Shown: positions 50,998 to 60,405, counted from the stretch's first letter. The stretch: DNA of 63,167 nt from Jaenimonas drosophilae (GCA_030849065.1 JASAON010001573.1:1-63167), one strand, 5' to 3'. Notes: a model not told the origin generated them from the sequence alone. Translations and numbers: made by a program.

Positions 50998-51380
50998 GTG
51001 GGCAGAGATGGCGTATGCTGCTCGTGCGGAGGTGCTGGAGCCGAAGACGTGGGCGATGATCGCCAACACCCGAGGGATGCGCATCCCTAGCACGATAATG
51101 AGCTCCCATGGTTCTGCAAGGAATAATTTTGCGTGTAGAAGGAACATGAAGAGCTCCTTTTTTTTGTATGAGGATGCTGAGTAGGAAATTATGCTGTGAT
51201 ACAGAGGAGGATTGAGGCATCACCGTGCGTGCGTGGCCTCAGTCCTACATCAGATGTAAAAGTCTGTACTGCATGTGCACGCGTGTGTTTGACGATACGC
51301 AACAACTGTATCTCTCTCTCTCTCTTTTCTTATTATTATTCTGATGATGTAGCGTTGTACAACCGCACAAAAAAGAATCT
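50998..51380. other. intergenic region
   Basis: 3' flank, then a (TC)n tract (51311-51325) continuing as CTCTTTTCTTATTATTATTC to AG 51351-51352, the splice acceptor of the CobW gene 28 nt before its ATG. Confidence 0.55.
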
Positions 51381-52547
51381 ATGCATCAGCCACTGCCACT
51401 TACCCTCTTTACGGGGTTTCTTGGTGCTGGGAAAACACACGTGATACAACGCGTCCTCCACGCTTTAGAAGAGGAGGGCGAACGCGTGCTGTTGGTCATC
51501 AACGATCTCAGCCAGGACAACATGGATGCCTATGCCTTTCACAACCCGCAACAAACACAACGTGCGGTGGAATCGCTCTCTGGTGGATGCGTGTGTTGCA
51601 ATCTGCTCGGAACACACGTGGAGACGCTCGTCGAGGCCCACCGCCGCTGCCGTGAGGATGGGGCGGCGGCTTATACCCGTGTGTTTGTTGAGTGCACGGG
51701 TGTGGCTGACCCCACTCCAGTTGCGGCAACATTGAGCTCCTTACCCGCACTGGATGGGGTGGTGGAGATGGAGGCGGTGATTGCCGTGGTCAACGCACGC
51801 AGCCTCGATGCCGATGGCAGCCCGCTTGATCGCATGGCGGGCAGCCAACTTCGCGGCGCCAACATCGTCCTCATCAATCAGTGGGAGATGGTGAGTGAGA
51901 TCAATCCTGCCACAATGCAGCAGTGGTGTGCAAGACTGAAGGCGTTCGGGGCGGAGGAAAACCCGCACATGCGCGTGTACGCAACCAATAGCGGCTTCTT
52001 CGCCTTCCGTGATCTTGTCCGTGGCGCAAAGTTGTTTGAGGAAGACGGCTCGCGGGCGTACTTCCTGCGAGCCTACGCAGCGACAGGAAAGGCGGTTGGT
52101 GATGTTGGTGATGCAGAGGAGGAGGCGGGGGAGCTGGAGTTGCTCGGAGCTCGCCACTTCACCTACGAGGCCTCATCATCTTCCTCAACAACGTCGCTGC
52201 GTCGGCTGCGAGCACAACTCACGAGTCCGGCCGGCCGCGGGTTGTTCCGCCACGTTTGGCGTAGCAAGGGATTCTTCTTTGCTCATGATGATGAAGTCGA
52301 GGATGGCGCTACCATTGCGTCGAAGCTGCACACACGCAAGCAATTTCGATGGCAATCGGTCAATCGTAGCGTGGACTACGGCGAGGTGCTTCCACCCTAT
52401 GTGGAGCTGCGCACCCCCAAGGATGGCCTGCTCGATGCGCGCATCGTCTTTATTGGTGGCTTTGATGCACACAAGGAGGAGCAAGTGCGGGCCTTCTTTG
52501 CGGAGGCACAGGTAAGAGATGGAGATGGAGATGCAGCTTCACTTTAA
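51381..52547 (+). CDS. CobW/COG0523 metallochaperone GTPase (ZNG1-like)
   Basis: A G3E-family P-loop GTPase, 388 aa. Walker A GFLGAGKT is at 12-19. The metal-binding CxCC motif is GGCVCCN (C70, C72, C73). Walker B-like FVECTGVADP follows. A CobW_C-type domain with LRRLRAQLTSP, FRHVWRSKGFFF and DARIVFIGG lies at about 255-370. Eukaryotic members deliver zinc to client proteins. The guanine-specificity motif NKxD reads NQWE (LINQWEM), a deviation also seen in parts of the family. The last residues (VRDGDGDAASL) come from a GAGATG-type simple stretch that starts with CAG/GTAAGAG, resembling a 5' splice site (see findings), so the C-terminus after Q377 is uncertain. Confidence 0.88.
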   Translation: MHQPLPLTLFTGFLGAGKTHVIQRVLHALEEEGERVLLVINDLSQDNMDAYAFHNPQQTQRAVESLSGGCVCCNLLGTHVETLVEAHRRCREDGAAAYTRVFVECTGVADPTPVAATLSSLPALDGVVEMEAVIAVVNARSLDADGSPLDRMAGSQLRGANIVLINQWEMVSEINPATMQQWCARLKAFGAEENPHMRVYATNSGFFAFRDLVRGAKLFEEDGSRAYFLRAYAATGKAVGDVGDAEEEAGELELLGARHFTYEASSSSSTTSLRRLRAQLTSPAGRGLFRHVWRSKGFFFAHDDEVEDGATIASKLHTRKQFRWQSVNRSVDYGEVLPPYVELRTPKDGLLDARIVFIGGFDAHKEEQVRAFFAEAQVRDGDGDAASL

Positions 52548-52630
52548 CATGCGCATAATCGGCCAACTTTGCCATTTTCCTGTTTGCTGCGATGAATGTG
52601 TGTTTCTTCATGCTGGCCATACTCATCACA

Positions 52631-52674
52631 CCTTTTGTTGTTGGCTTGTCTTCCATGAACACATACGTCTCAAG
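52631..52674 (+). promoter_or_regulatory. predicted splice acceptor between CobW gene and next gene
   Basis: CCTTTTGTTGTTGGCTTGTC and CATACGTCTCAAG lead to AG 52673-52674. It lies 15 nt before the ATG at 52690 and excludes the upstream ATG (52519), which overlaps the CobW reading frame. Confidence 0.5.
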
Positions 52675-52689
52675 GCCGTGGATGCATCC

Positions 52690-54402
52690 ATGGCGGACTT
52701 TGAAGAAGAGCGGCTGCTGCCCTGTTTAGTGGATATTCTCACAATCTCTCCCAACCTGACCTATGCGGATGCAGTGCAACGAGCGAAGACGATGCTATCC
52801 GGAGAGGATGGCGGTGGCAGCGGTGGTGCTACGACATGTGCCCATCATGTTCCTGTTGCTGCGTGCAATGATGATGATGATGAAACAACTCAAACTATGC
52901 GGCTTGCACTGAAGGATGCTGCGGATGATTTGGTGCTGCGGTGGACCAACATCATCCGTGATACGAACTCTGCCACATCTCCACACATGGAGGTGGTACA
53001 CACCGTTGACTTCATTGAAGGCACGCAATCATCGATCAGTGTGCGCGCTGCGGTGTTGGCAGGGATGGCGGTGGGCGATGCACTGGGCTTCCTGGCGCGC
53101 GGCATTGTGCCGTTGTGGGAGGCCTGCACACATCGCACGCTGGACGACTGCCTCGTCTTGGCCTACGTGGAGGTTTTTACCGCGGTGTTGCGCCTCCTTG
53201 GTGGTTACGTGGATGCGAATCATGTGTGGGCCACCGCGGCAGAATCGCTGCTGCCGTCGTCTTGTGTGGAGCATCTCCTGTGCGGGCTGGAGGTTGAGCT
53301 GGCCTACCACTTCAAGGCTGGTCGGGCCACGTCGAAGGTGAGCGCACCGCAACACTTCTTCACCTTCTTCCTCGATGTGTTGGACCGCCTTGAGAATGGG
53401 CTGCGGTCGGAGGCGACTGTGGTGCAACGACTGTGTTTTGGCCGGTTGGGCAGCACCGCAACTGCGGTGTTTGTGGAGGCCTACCTGTGGTACGACACAT
53501 CTGCGCTGCTACACAACACCGACTTCGTCGTCTTCACCATCAACGCCTTTGTGGATCTCCTGAAGAGCTGCAACGGCCGCCCACACATCCACGCCCTTGA
53601 GCCGTTGGAGACGGTGGTGGCGATGCCCTCCGCCTTCGATCTCTATCTACGCCATGGGCTCCGTGAAGTGGCCTCCCTCCTCCACAGCGAGGCCAGTTCC
53701 AGCTGGCGCTTTCAGCTACTGAATGAGAATGAAAAAACGTTGCTGCAGCACCCTTTTTATTCCATGACGCGCCGCTTCCTCCGCTCGCTGCAAGCGATGC
53801 TGCGGCGACTCTTCATTTCAGCGGCGACGATGATCGAGCGGAGAGGTTTGGACGAAGCGGTGCGGAAAACACTGCTTAAGCCGGCATTGGACGCTTATCT
53901 CCGTGCCGCTGAAATCCATGAGGAGCAGCTGATGCGTAGCTCCAATGATTTGTGGTTCCTCGTGCATGCCCTCCACGCGCAGCTGGCCAGCGTCTACGCA
54001 GCGCGACGGCTCATGGACGACTGCGTCTTGTCTCAGCGAAATGTGGAGCAGCTTGATTGCCCGGCAACGCGTGTGCGTGTTGATCCTTACGTGGCAAAGC
54101 TGGAGAAACGTCTGGATGTGCTTCTGCGCCGCATACTCTCCCGCCTCATGCAGTCGGTGGAGGAAGAGGATGAAGAGTCGCATTCCGCCGGCGTGGGTGA
54201 GTGGATGCGTCTGGAGGAGCTCCTGATGAGCCTTCAGCCAAAGAGCTCAGCTGCCGGCCGCTGTCTTCAGCAAAAACTGCAAGACCTCATCATCCATGCC
54301 ATCCACCCTGACACTGTCAACAGCATGTCATTGCGCGGCTTTCTGCGCGCGATGGACTGCCCATGTTCTGCGGAGTTACTGGGCAATCTTTGTGCTGCGT
54401 GA
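52690..54402 (+). CDS. uncharacterised alpha-helical protein
   Basis: 570 aa from ATG 52690, which gives the acidic start MADFEEERLLPCLVDILTI. The open frame extends to an ATG at 52519, but that overlaps the CobW gene and precedes the splice acceptor at 52674. The protein is almost wholly helical, with long leucine-rich amphipathic stretches (HFFTFFLDVLDRLENGL, LKPALDAYLRAAEIHEEQL). It has a disordered insert at residues 38-70 (Gly-rich, DDDDE) and an acidic one near 490 (EEEDEESHS). It lacks signal peptide, transmembrane helices and catalytic motifs. A vesicle-tether or scaffold helical repeat is possible; I do not recognise the family. The spacer to the CobW stop is only 142 nt. Confidence 0.75.
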   Translation: MADFEEERLLPCLVDILTISPNLTYADAVQRAKTMLSGEDGGGSGGATTCAHHVPVAACNDDDDETTQTMRLALKDAADDLVLRWTNIIRDTNSATSPHMEVVHTVDFIEGTQSSISVRAAVLAGMAVGDALGFLARGIVPLWEACTHRTLDDCLVLAYVEVFTAVLRLLGGYVDANHVWATAAESLLPSSCVEHLLCGLEVELAYHFKAGRATSKVSAPQHFFTFFLDVLDRLENGLRSEATVVQRLCFGRLGSTATAVFVEAYLWYDTSALLHNTDFVVFTINAFVDLLKSCNGRPHIHALEPLETVVAMPSAFDLYLRHGLREVASLLHSEASSSWRFQLLNENEKTLLQHPFYSMTRRFLRSLQAMLRRLFISAATMIERRGLDEAVRKTLLKPALDAYLRAAEIHEEQLMRSSNDLWFLVHALHAQLASVYAARRLMDDCVLSQRNVEQLDCPATRVRVDPYVAKLEKRLDVLLRRILSRLMQSVEEEDEESHSAGVGEWMRLEELLMSLQPKSSAAGRCLQQKLQDLIIHAIHPDTVNSMSLRGFLRAMDCPCSAELLGNLCAA

Positions 54403-54563
54403 GCTGCCATCTTCCTGGGACTCCAACCAATTTACGGTTGCAGTTGTTGAGCACGATGACACTGCGTCCGTCTTCTTCTTGCTCATGTGTCGTTGTTCTC
54501 CCTGACATCTTCTCACGCGCAGCCACTTTGTTTACGTAGCATTAGCGACGGATTGTCGGCACG

Positions 54564-57260
54564 ATGCGACCACTTGCTGCTCCTGCAGCATTCCAGCGGT
54601 CTTCGTCCTGCATTCTGCATCGACGCCGTGTTGAGGGCAGATTGGGCAAGCAACACGTACCGTGCTCTACGCGCAGCTGCGGCATGGCCCTGCTTCAGTT
54701 GGAGCTATCAGATTCACTGCGGACGACGGGAGTTGGTACGACCCCCACCACCCTCGATGCGGTTGTACTTCCCTACCCGTATCTCTGCATGATGGCCGTC
54801 CAACTTCATCGACGAAGCGTCGCACTCTCCACGACAGATTGGTTGCGTGAAGATCAATTTTGGTTGCACCATCGTCTCTTCTTTGACCTTCTGCGGTGCG
54901 GAGGTGGGCCGAGCTACGCGCGCGGTGAAGCAGCCCTCGAGGACCATTTTGTTCGCGCTGTGTCGAGCTTTATGGAGGGTACAGCAACCCGCGCTAGTGC
55001 GTGCAGCAGCACTGACATGAACCGGAACACGATGCTTGTGGAGATCTACGTGGCCTCCTTCCTCATCACATCATCGACATGTAGCGAAGACATCGCCGAG
55101 AAGCTCCGTCATGTTCCACCACTTCAGCCGCGGGTGTTGGAGGCGCTTCTCGCGTTGCCAGTCTCCACAGATGTGCTTCGAGCCATTGTGCAGCACCACA
55201 TGAGCCGCCGTAGCGCCGTGAAACGCCAGGCACTATCTTCGGCTGAGTTCGGCGCCATCATGGGTGGACTGCTGCAGAATGATGCCTTCTTCTCCGCCGA
55301 TTCCTTCCATGAGATGCACAGCATCTTGCAACATAGCTTCCTTAGTGCGTGTGGAGATGGCATTGACTATGCTGATGTCCGGTGGACCCCGTTGATGAAG
55401 AAGCTGGCGAGAATCTACACCAAACAAGGCGGCGGCGTTGAACTCTTTGACTGCTTCAGCACCATCAAGGCTGCCATTCCTGCAGCTGAAACGAAGACAC
55501 CAGCCAGCTTCTATGTGCGCCTCATTGGAGCCCTTGTTGATGCATCGCGTGCGGATGTATGGGGGACCATCACCAAAACAGCTGCCGAGGCAATTCGCCT
55601 CTTTGGCGGCGATGCCAAGGAGTTGCGGTCTATCTGGGTTGTGCTGTACAAGGCCGCCCGCACCCTTCCTCCTGCTGAGGATGAGTGGCGGCTGCTACTC
55701 CAGGCCTACGAGCTATGCGCACGAGAGGGCCACTGCGTGGATGTTGACCATCACGCATTCCTTCAGCTGATGCGCGCCATTTCCTGCGCATTCCACCACA
55801 AACAACAAAATATCGGTACCGCTCAGCCCATTGCGGAGGCCTTCCTCCAGTTCGTGACGACCTACACTGGACTTCATGTTGTGTGGGTGATGGATGGCAC
55901 GGCCGCCATCCTGGAGCACCTGTGGCGTACATGTGGCCAGGAGGCTTTTCAGCTTGCTCGCCAATGTGTCCTTGCCCTCCACGACTTATTGCAACAACGC
56001 GGACCAGCTGGCATTCGCGTGGAGAGCTCCAAATCTGTGCGGGCTTCCATGCGGGCATTCAACATGGGTGAACCGTGGCTGTTTTTGTGGCAGTGCGGGT
56101 GCGGGGAGAGCATCCCCGGGACGTGTAGCTGCTGCTTGAGGTGTTCTGAGCTCACCAAGGCGGCATGGCTCTGTCCTGTATGCAGAGCAACGCAGGAGTT
56201 GCCATGTACGACGGAGGCCTGTTCGAGGTGTGGGTCCATGAACCCACGCCATCAGTCTTGCACCGAACACTTTCTTCATCTGTGCTCCACCTGCGGTGCT
56301 GCCTGGCCCATTCAACAGGAGCAGCGGGGCTGTCCTGTCTGTACTCCATGCGAGGGGCCCACACACGCGTCTCACAACTGCGAAAGCTGCGGAACCACCT
56401 ACGGAGCGGATGTGTTGTATTGCCCAAAGTGTTTCCAAGTGCCACCGCACACGTCACTTCATCTGTGGATGTGTGTGGGCTGTGGAGAACGGAACGTCAG
56501 CTCATGGATCTCGTGCCACGCTTGTGGCAAACGTCCACCCCCAAAACATGAAGCCGTGCTGCTGCCCTTTTTCCCATGGAGATGTGGATGTGCGACGACG
56601 AACCACCCATGTTCTGCATCCTGCACATCCTGCTCACTTGGAGGGACAAAAAGGTTTTGCTGCCCATCGTGCCATCAAACCTCCGAACTCTCCACGAGCA
56701 TCATTGTCTCTATTCGGTTTTCTCCTAACATCATCCACATGCTCTGTTGCCGCCACTGCTCCACGATACACCCCCGCGACAGCTCTGTTCCCCATTCACT
56801 TTCCCTGCCACGTCTATGTGCTCATTGTGGTAACGAGATTGGGCGGGGCGATGTCCTTCCCAACGGTGATGTGTATCACTGCGGACACATTCAACGCCTC
56901 AACCCTCACGTCCCCTTTGTGTGCGACAAGTGCGTCCAAGGGACGGTCCAGACGGGCTTCTCGTGCAGTAGCTGTGGGCACCCACGGTCTGGCGCAACGA
57001 ATGGCGAAGAGGGATCGAACTACTTCATCTGGCGCTGCATGACGGAGATTGGTGAGAGTGCCTCGGACTGTGGTGTGTGGAACTACAGTTGGTCATCGAG
57101 GTGCACTGGATGCGGGCACGCGCGGAGGAAAACAATTTATGAAATGCGGTCGCCCGCGCGGCCGCTGGTGCGAGGCGCCGCTGTCCCCGCGGGTGGCGGC
57201 TGCGCGCTTTGCTCCATTTGCGGCGCCGCCCATTTTGGCGGCGGCTGCGGCCTCGCCTAA
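54564..57260 (+). CDS. RanBP2-type zinc-finger protein with helical N-terminal region, probably mitochondrial
   Basis: 898 aa, ATG 41 nt after AG 54522. The N-terminus (AAPAAFQRSSSCILHRRR) is Arg-rich without acidic residues, like a mitochondrial presequence. Residues about 60-500 are helical repeats. From about 506 a series of Cys-rich zinc modules follows. One fits the RanBP2 consensus exactly: W635, C637, C640, N644, C651, C654 (WMCVGCGERN, then CHACGK). Another near 823-850 keeps the C-x3-N-x6-C-x2-C part but has ten residues between the first two cysteines. Others have WLCPVC, HLCSTCG, YCPKC, WRCGC. RanBP2 fingers bind single-stranded RNA or proteins, so a role in mitochondrial RNA metabolism is plausible. 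The last 40 residues (Gly/Ala/Arg-rich) run into the anomalous switch region and may not be genuine. Confidence 0.75.
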   Translation: MRPLAAPAAFQRSSSCILHRRRVEGRLGKQHVPCSTRSCGMALLQLELSDSLRTTGVGTTPTTLDAVVLPYPYLCMMAVQLHRRSVALSTTDWLREDQFWLHHRLFFDLLRCGGGPSYARGEAALEDHFVRAVSSFMEGTATRASACSSTDMNRNTMLVEIYVASFLITSSTCSEDIAEKLRHVPPLQPRVLEALLALPVSTDVLRAIVQHHMSRRSAVKRQALSSAEFGAIMGGLLQNDAFFSADSFHEMHSILQHSFLSACGDGIDYADVRWTPLMKKLARIYTKQGGGVELFDCFSTIKAAIPAAETKTPASFYVRLIGALVDASRADVWGTITKTAAEAIRLFGGDAKELRSIWVVLYKAARTLPPAEDEWRLLLQAYELCAREGHCVDVDHHAFLQLMRAISCAFHHKQQNIGTAQPIAEAFLQFVTTYTGLHVVWVMDGTAAILEHLWRTCGQEAFQLARQCVLALHDLLQQRGPAGIRVESSKSVRASMRAFNMGEPWLFLWQCGCGESIPGTCSCCLRCSELTKAAWLCPVCRATQELPCTTEACSRCGSMNPRHQSCTEHFLHLCSTCGAAWPIQQEQRGCPVCTPCEGPTHASHNCESCGTTYGADVLYCPKCFQVPPHTSLHLWMCVGCGERNVSSWISCHACGKRPPPKHEAVLLPFFPWRCGCATTNHPCSASCTSCSLGGTKRFCCPSCHQTSELSTSIIVSIRFSPNIIHMLCCRHCSTIHPRDSSVPHSLSLPRLCAHCGNEIGRGDVLPNGDVYHCGHIQRLNPHVPFVCDKCVQGTVQTGFSCSSCGHPRSGATNGEEGSNYFIWRCMTEIGESASDCGVWNYSWSSRCTGCGHARRKTIYEMRSPARPLVRGAAVPAGGGCALCSICGAAHFGGGCGLA

Positions 57261-57722
57261 AGCGGGCCCCCCCCCCGGCCACTTTCCCCCATTTCTTCGG
57301 GTGGCCTGGCGCTTGGTCTATCGCAAAAAAAAAATATTGGTTTGCTCTTTTCTTCAATGTTGGGGGGTGCGGGGTTTTGGCGGGGTGGCGGCGGGGGGGG
57401 GGGGGGCTCTCAGTTCGGCGATCGGCCGGGTTTCAGATGTGCGGCCAGCGGCGGTGGGGTGGGCGTGAAGGGGGGGGGGTCCAAGGAACCGCGTGGTGTT
57501 AACGCTACGCCTGTTCCGTGCAAAAAAAACCGCGAAGATGCGTTTCAAAACCGCAACCCCCAAAGATCACAAAAAAAAAACCGATCGCAAAAAGAAAATA
57601 CTGGGGTGGAAGACCTCGGAAACAGACTTGCCGGAGTTCCCCCTCTGTGTTCGGCACATGCATGCGTTGCATCACACTTCGCGACGAACACCGCGCTCGT
57701 GGACTTCACTCAGACACGCCCT
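57261..57722. terminator. convergent strand-switch region, homopolymer-rich
   Basis: Plus-strand genes end on the left and minus-strand genes end on the right, so transcription converges. In kinetoplastids such regions are Pol II termination zones. The sequence is unusual: C10 (57267-57276), A10 (57325-57334), G14 (57393-57406), G10 (57470-57479), an A8 and an A10 run, with GC-rich DNA between. Either a real G-tract terminator zone or a poorly resolved assembly join would look like this. No gene is seen. Confidence 0.4.
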
Positions 57723-58775
57723 CTACAACGACGCCATATCAATGACAAAACGGTACTTCACGTCGTTCTTCAACATACGCTCGTAGGCGGTGTTGATGTA
57801 GTCAATCTTGATGGTCTCTGTCTCAGGGAGAATGTTGTGCTTCGCACAGAAGTCCAACATTTCTTGTGTCTCTTTGATGCCACCAATGAGAGAACCGGCA
57901 ATGGACTTGCGGCCTCCAATGAGCGAGAAGGCGTGGAATGGTGGGTGTGGGTGCTCCGGCGCACCAACGAGCACGTGGGTGCCGTCGGTCATCAGGGTAG
58001 CGAGATAGGTGTTGAGATCGTGAGCCGCACCAACGGTGTCAATAATGACGTTGAGGGTACGTGCCACCTTCTGCATAGCCTCAGCGTCCTTGGAGATGAC
58101 GACGTGGTCCGCACCAAGCTTCTTGGCGTCGTCGACCTTGCCCTGGGAGGTGGTGAAGACGGTAACCTCTGCTCCCATGGCATGGGCAATCTTCACGGCC
58201 ATGTGGCCAAGTCCACCAAGGCCCACCACACCAACCTTGGAGCCCTTCTTCACATTCCAGTGATGAAGCGGCGAGTAGGTGGTAATGCCAGCACACAACA
58301 GTGGCGCAGCCTTCTCGAGGTTCATGCCAGCAGGCATACGCAACACAAACTCCTCACGAACCACAATGTGGTCTGTGTAGCCACCAAGAGTGATACCACT
58401 GCCATCGCGAGCCTTGGAGTTGTAGGTGCCAGTCTTGCCGTTCGCGCAATGCTGTTCCAAACCGTCCTTGCACTCAGGGCACTGAAGGCAAGAGTCCACC
58501 ATGCAGCCGACTCCGACGGCATCACCAACCTTGAACTTCTTCACAGCCTTGCCAACTGCAGTGACATGGCCAACAATCTCGTGGCCGGGGATCATGGGGT
58601 AGGTTGTGTTGCCGCCCCACTCATCCTTGACGGTGTGAATATCGCTGTGGCAGACACCGCAGAAGGCGATCTTGATGGCGACGTCGTTGTCGCGGGGGTC
58701 GCGACGCTGAATAGTCATCTTCTTGAGTGGCTCCGTGGCGGAGGCCGCACCATAACCGTTGCATTGGGAAGGCAT
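57723..58775 (-). CDS. NADP-dependent zinc alcohol dehydrogenase, array copy 1
   Basis: A medium-chain dehydrogenase of the cinnamyl-alcohol-dehydrogenase/YahK group, 350 aa, interconverting primary alcohols and aldehydes. Catalytic zinc ligands: C42 (CGVCHSD), H65 (GHE), C161 (LLCAGITTYSPL). Structural zinc: C96, C99, C102, C110 (CLQCPECKDGLEQHC). Rossmann motif GLGGLG is at 185-190, with TTSQGK (208-213) where Ser and Lys fit NADP(H) preference. The C-terminus NDVKYRFVIDMASL is close to bacterial YahK/AdhC enzymes, so the family was probably acquired from bacteria, as for related Leishmania enzymes. In minus-strand sense the ATG follows CTTCTCCCCCTTTCATCC and an AG close by. It is the last gene before the convergent switch. 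Long antisense frames over it are shadows. Confidence 0.95.
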   Translation of the reverse strand: MPSQCNGYGAASATEPLKKMTIQRRDPRDNDVAIKIAFCGVCHSDIHTVKDEWGGNTTYPMIPGHEIVGHVTAVGKAVKKFKVGDAVGVGCMVDSCLQCPECKDGLEQHCANGKTGTYNSKARDGSGITLGGYTDHIVVREEFVLRMPAGMNLEKAAPLLCAGITTYSPLHHWNVKKGSKVGVVGLGGLGHMAVKIAHAMGAEVTVFTTSQGKVDDAKKLGADHVVISKDAEAMQKVARTLNVIIDTVGAAHDLNTYLATLMTDGTHVLVGAPEHPHPPFHAFSLIGGRKSIAGSLIGGIKETQEMLDFCAKHNILPETETIKIDYINTAYERMLKNDVKYRFVIDMASL

Positions 58776-59352
58776 TGTTATGTGATCTTATGTGAGATGT
58801 ATGGATGAAAGGGGGAGAAGTAGCTCTGGGTTCTTTGTGTCTAATATTAGAAAGAATGTAATAGAGTGGAGTAAACGATGATGACTCACAGTCAAAGTTG
58901 CTTAAATGTTGTATGACGGGGCATCCTGAGGCCCCCCACCGGTTGTTATTCTCGCAGAGTGGGCCACTAGTAGGAAGTGGTTAGCACAACGTACGTTGGG
59001 GGACAACCAAGATCCACGTTGACGTACAGCAACCCCTCTGCAGCCAGTGCGGGTATAGGAATTGGCAAAAAGAACGAAAACGGTCGCTTGAGGGGAATAA
59101 TGGGGTATCATCATCGACCAACTCACGACACGCAGATTCCCGTTTGAAGTGGTAGTGTGCTTCAAGGGTATCCAACAAAATAGCAAACAAAATAGAGCAC
59201 ATGTGTTTGTGGTTCAGCAAGCAAAACTACGCAAATGAAATTAGGAACACGATACGCCAGCGCGAGCAGAACACCGCATCGTAGCTAAAAGAGTTACTCT
59301 ACTCGCATTGCCAGTGTATGACTGAACAGGGCAAAAACCTCCGAGTTTCCGG
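58776..59352. other. spacer between ADH copies 1 and 2
   Basis: Holds, on the minus strand, the 3' UTR of copy 2 and the pyrimidine tract/splice acceptor of copy 1 (near 58780-58835). It is not similar by eye to the other spacers of the array. No gene is seen. Confidence 0.5.
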
Positions 59353-60405
59353 CTACAGCGACTTCATATCGATGACAAAACGGTACTTCACATCGTTCTT
59401 CAGCATACGCTCGTAGGCGGTGTTGATGTAGTCAATCTTGATGGTCTCTGTCTCAGGGAGAATGTTGTGCTTTGCACAGAAGTCCAACATTTCTTGTGTC
59501 TCCTTGATGCCGCCAATACCAGATCCTGCGATAGACTTCCGTCCCCCAATAAGGGAGAAAGCGTGAAAAGGTGGGTGTGGGTGCTCCGGCGCACCAACGA
59601 GCACGTGGGTGCCGTCGGTCGTCAGAGTAGCGAGATAGGTGTTGAGATCGTGAGCCGCACCAACGGTGTCAATAATGACATTGAGGGTGCGTGCCACCTT
59701 CTGCATAGCCTCTGCATCCTTGGAGATGACGACGTGGTCCGCACCAAGCTTCTTGGCGTCATCAACCTTGCCCTGGGAGGTGGTGAAGACGGTAACCTCT
59801 GCTCCCATGGCATGGGCAATCTTCACGGCCATGTGGCCAAGTCCACCAAGGCCCACCACACCAACCTTGGAGCCCTTCTTCACATTCCAGTGATGAAGCG
59901 GCGAGTAGGTGGTGATGCCAGCACACAACAGTGGCGCAGCCTTCTCGAGGTTCATGCCAGCAGGCATACGTACCACGAACTCCTCACGAACCACAATATG
60001 GTCTGTGTAGCCACCAAGAGTGACACCAGTGCCATCGCGCTCTTTGGAGTTGTAGGTAAAGACCGCGCCAGTTGCGCAGTACTGCTCCAAACCGTCCTTG
60101 CATTCAGGGCACTGAAGGCAAGAGTCCACCATGCAGCCGACTCCGACGGCATCACCAACCTTGAACTTCTTCACAGCCTTGCCAACTGCAGTGACGTGGC
60201 CAACAATCTCGTGGCCGGGGATCATGGGGTACACAGTGCTGCCGCCCCACTCGTTCTTGACGGTGTGAAGGTCACTGTGGCAGACACCGCAGAAGGCGAT
60301 CTTGATGGCGACATCGTTGTCGCGGGGGTCGCGACGCTGAATAGTCATCTTCTTGAGTGGCTCCGTGGCGGAGGCCGCACCATAACCGTTGCACTGGGTG
60401 GGCAT
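59353..60405 (-). CDS. NADP-dependent zinc alcohol dehydrogenase, array copy 2
   Basis: 350 aa, same active-site and zinc motifs as copy 1. The open frame runs upstream to 60594, but the added 63 residues are encoded by a splice-acceptor-type pyrimidine tract (Ser/Leu/Pro-rich), so the ATG at 60405, giving MPTQCNGYG, is used. Differences from copy 1 cluster in the segment after the structural zinc (YCATGAVFTYNSKERDGTGV against HCANGKTGTYNSKARDGSGI), in the loop AGSGIGG (AGSLIGG in copy 1), and at the end (MKSL against MASL). The Rossmann half is nearly identical at DNA level, which suggests recent duplication or conversion. Confidence 0.95.
   Translation of the reverse strand: MPTQCNGYGAASATEPLKKMTIQRRDPRDNDVAIKIAFCGVCHSDLHTVKNEWGGSTVYPMIPGHEIVGHVTAVGKAVKKFKVGDAVGVGCMVDSCLQCPECKDGLEQYCATGAVFTYNSKERDGTGVTLGGYTDHIVVREEFVVRMPAGMNLEKAAPLLCAGITTYSPLHHWNVKKGSKVGVVGLGGLGHMAVKIAHAMGAEVTVFTTSQGKVDDAKKLGADHVVISKDAEAMQKVARTLNVIIDTVGAAHDLNTYLATLTTDGTHVLVGAPEHPHPPFHAFSLIGGRKSIAGSGIGGIKETQEMLDFCAKHNILPETETIKIDYINTAYERMLKNDVKYRFVIDMKSL

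Noticed and set aside
52519..52689. Upstream ATG extension of the helical protein
   Set aside because: Overlaps the CobW reading frame, precedes the splice acceptor, and encodes Cys/His/Phe-rich sequence of intergenic type.
57342..58808. Long plus-strand open frame (488 codons) over ADH copy 1, with similar ones at 59467-60408 and 61237-62091
   Set aside because: Antisense shadows produced by the strong codon bias of the ADH genes; the minus-strand frames carry all zinc and cofactor motifs.
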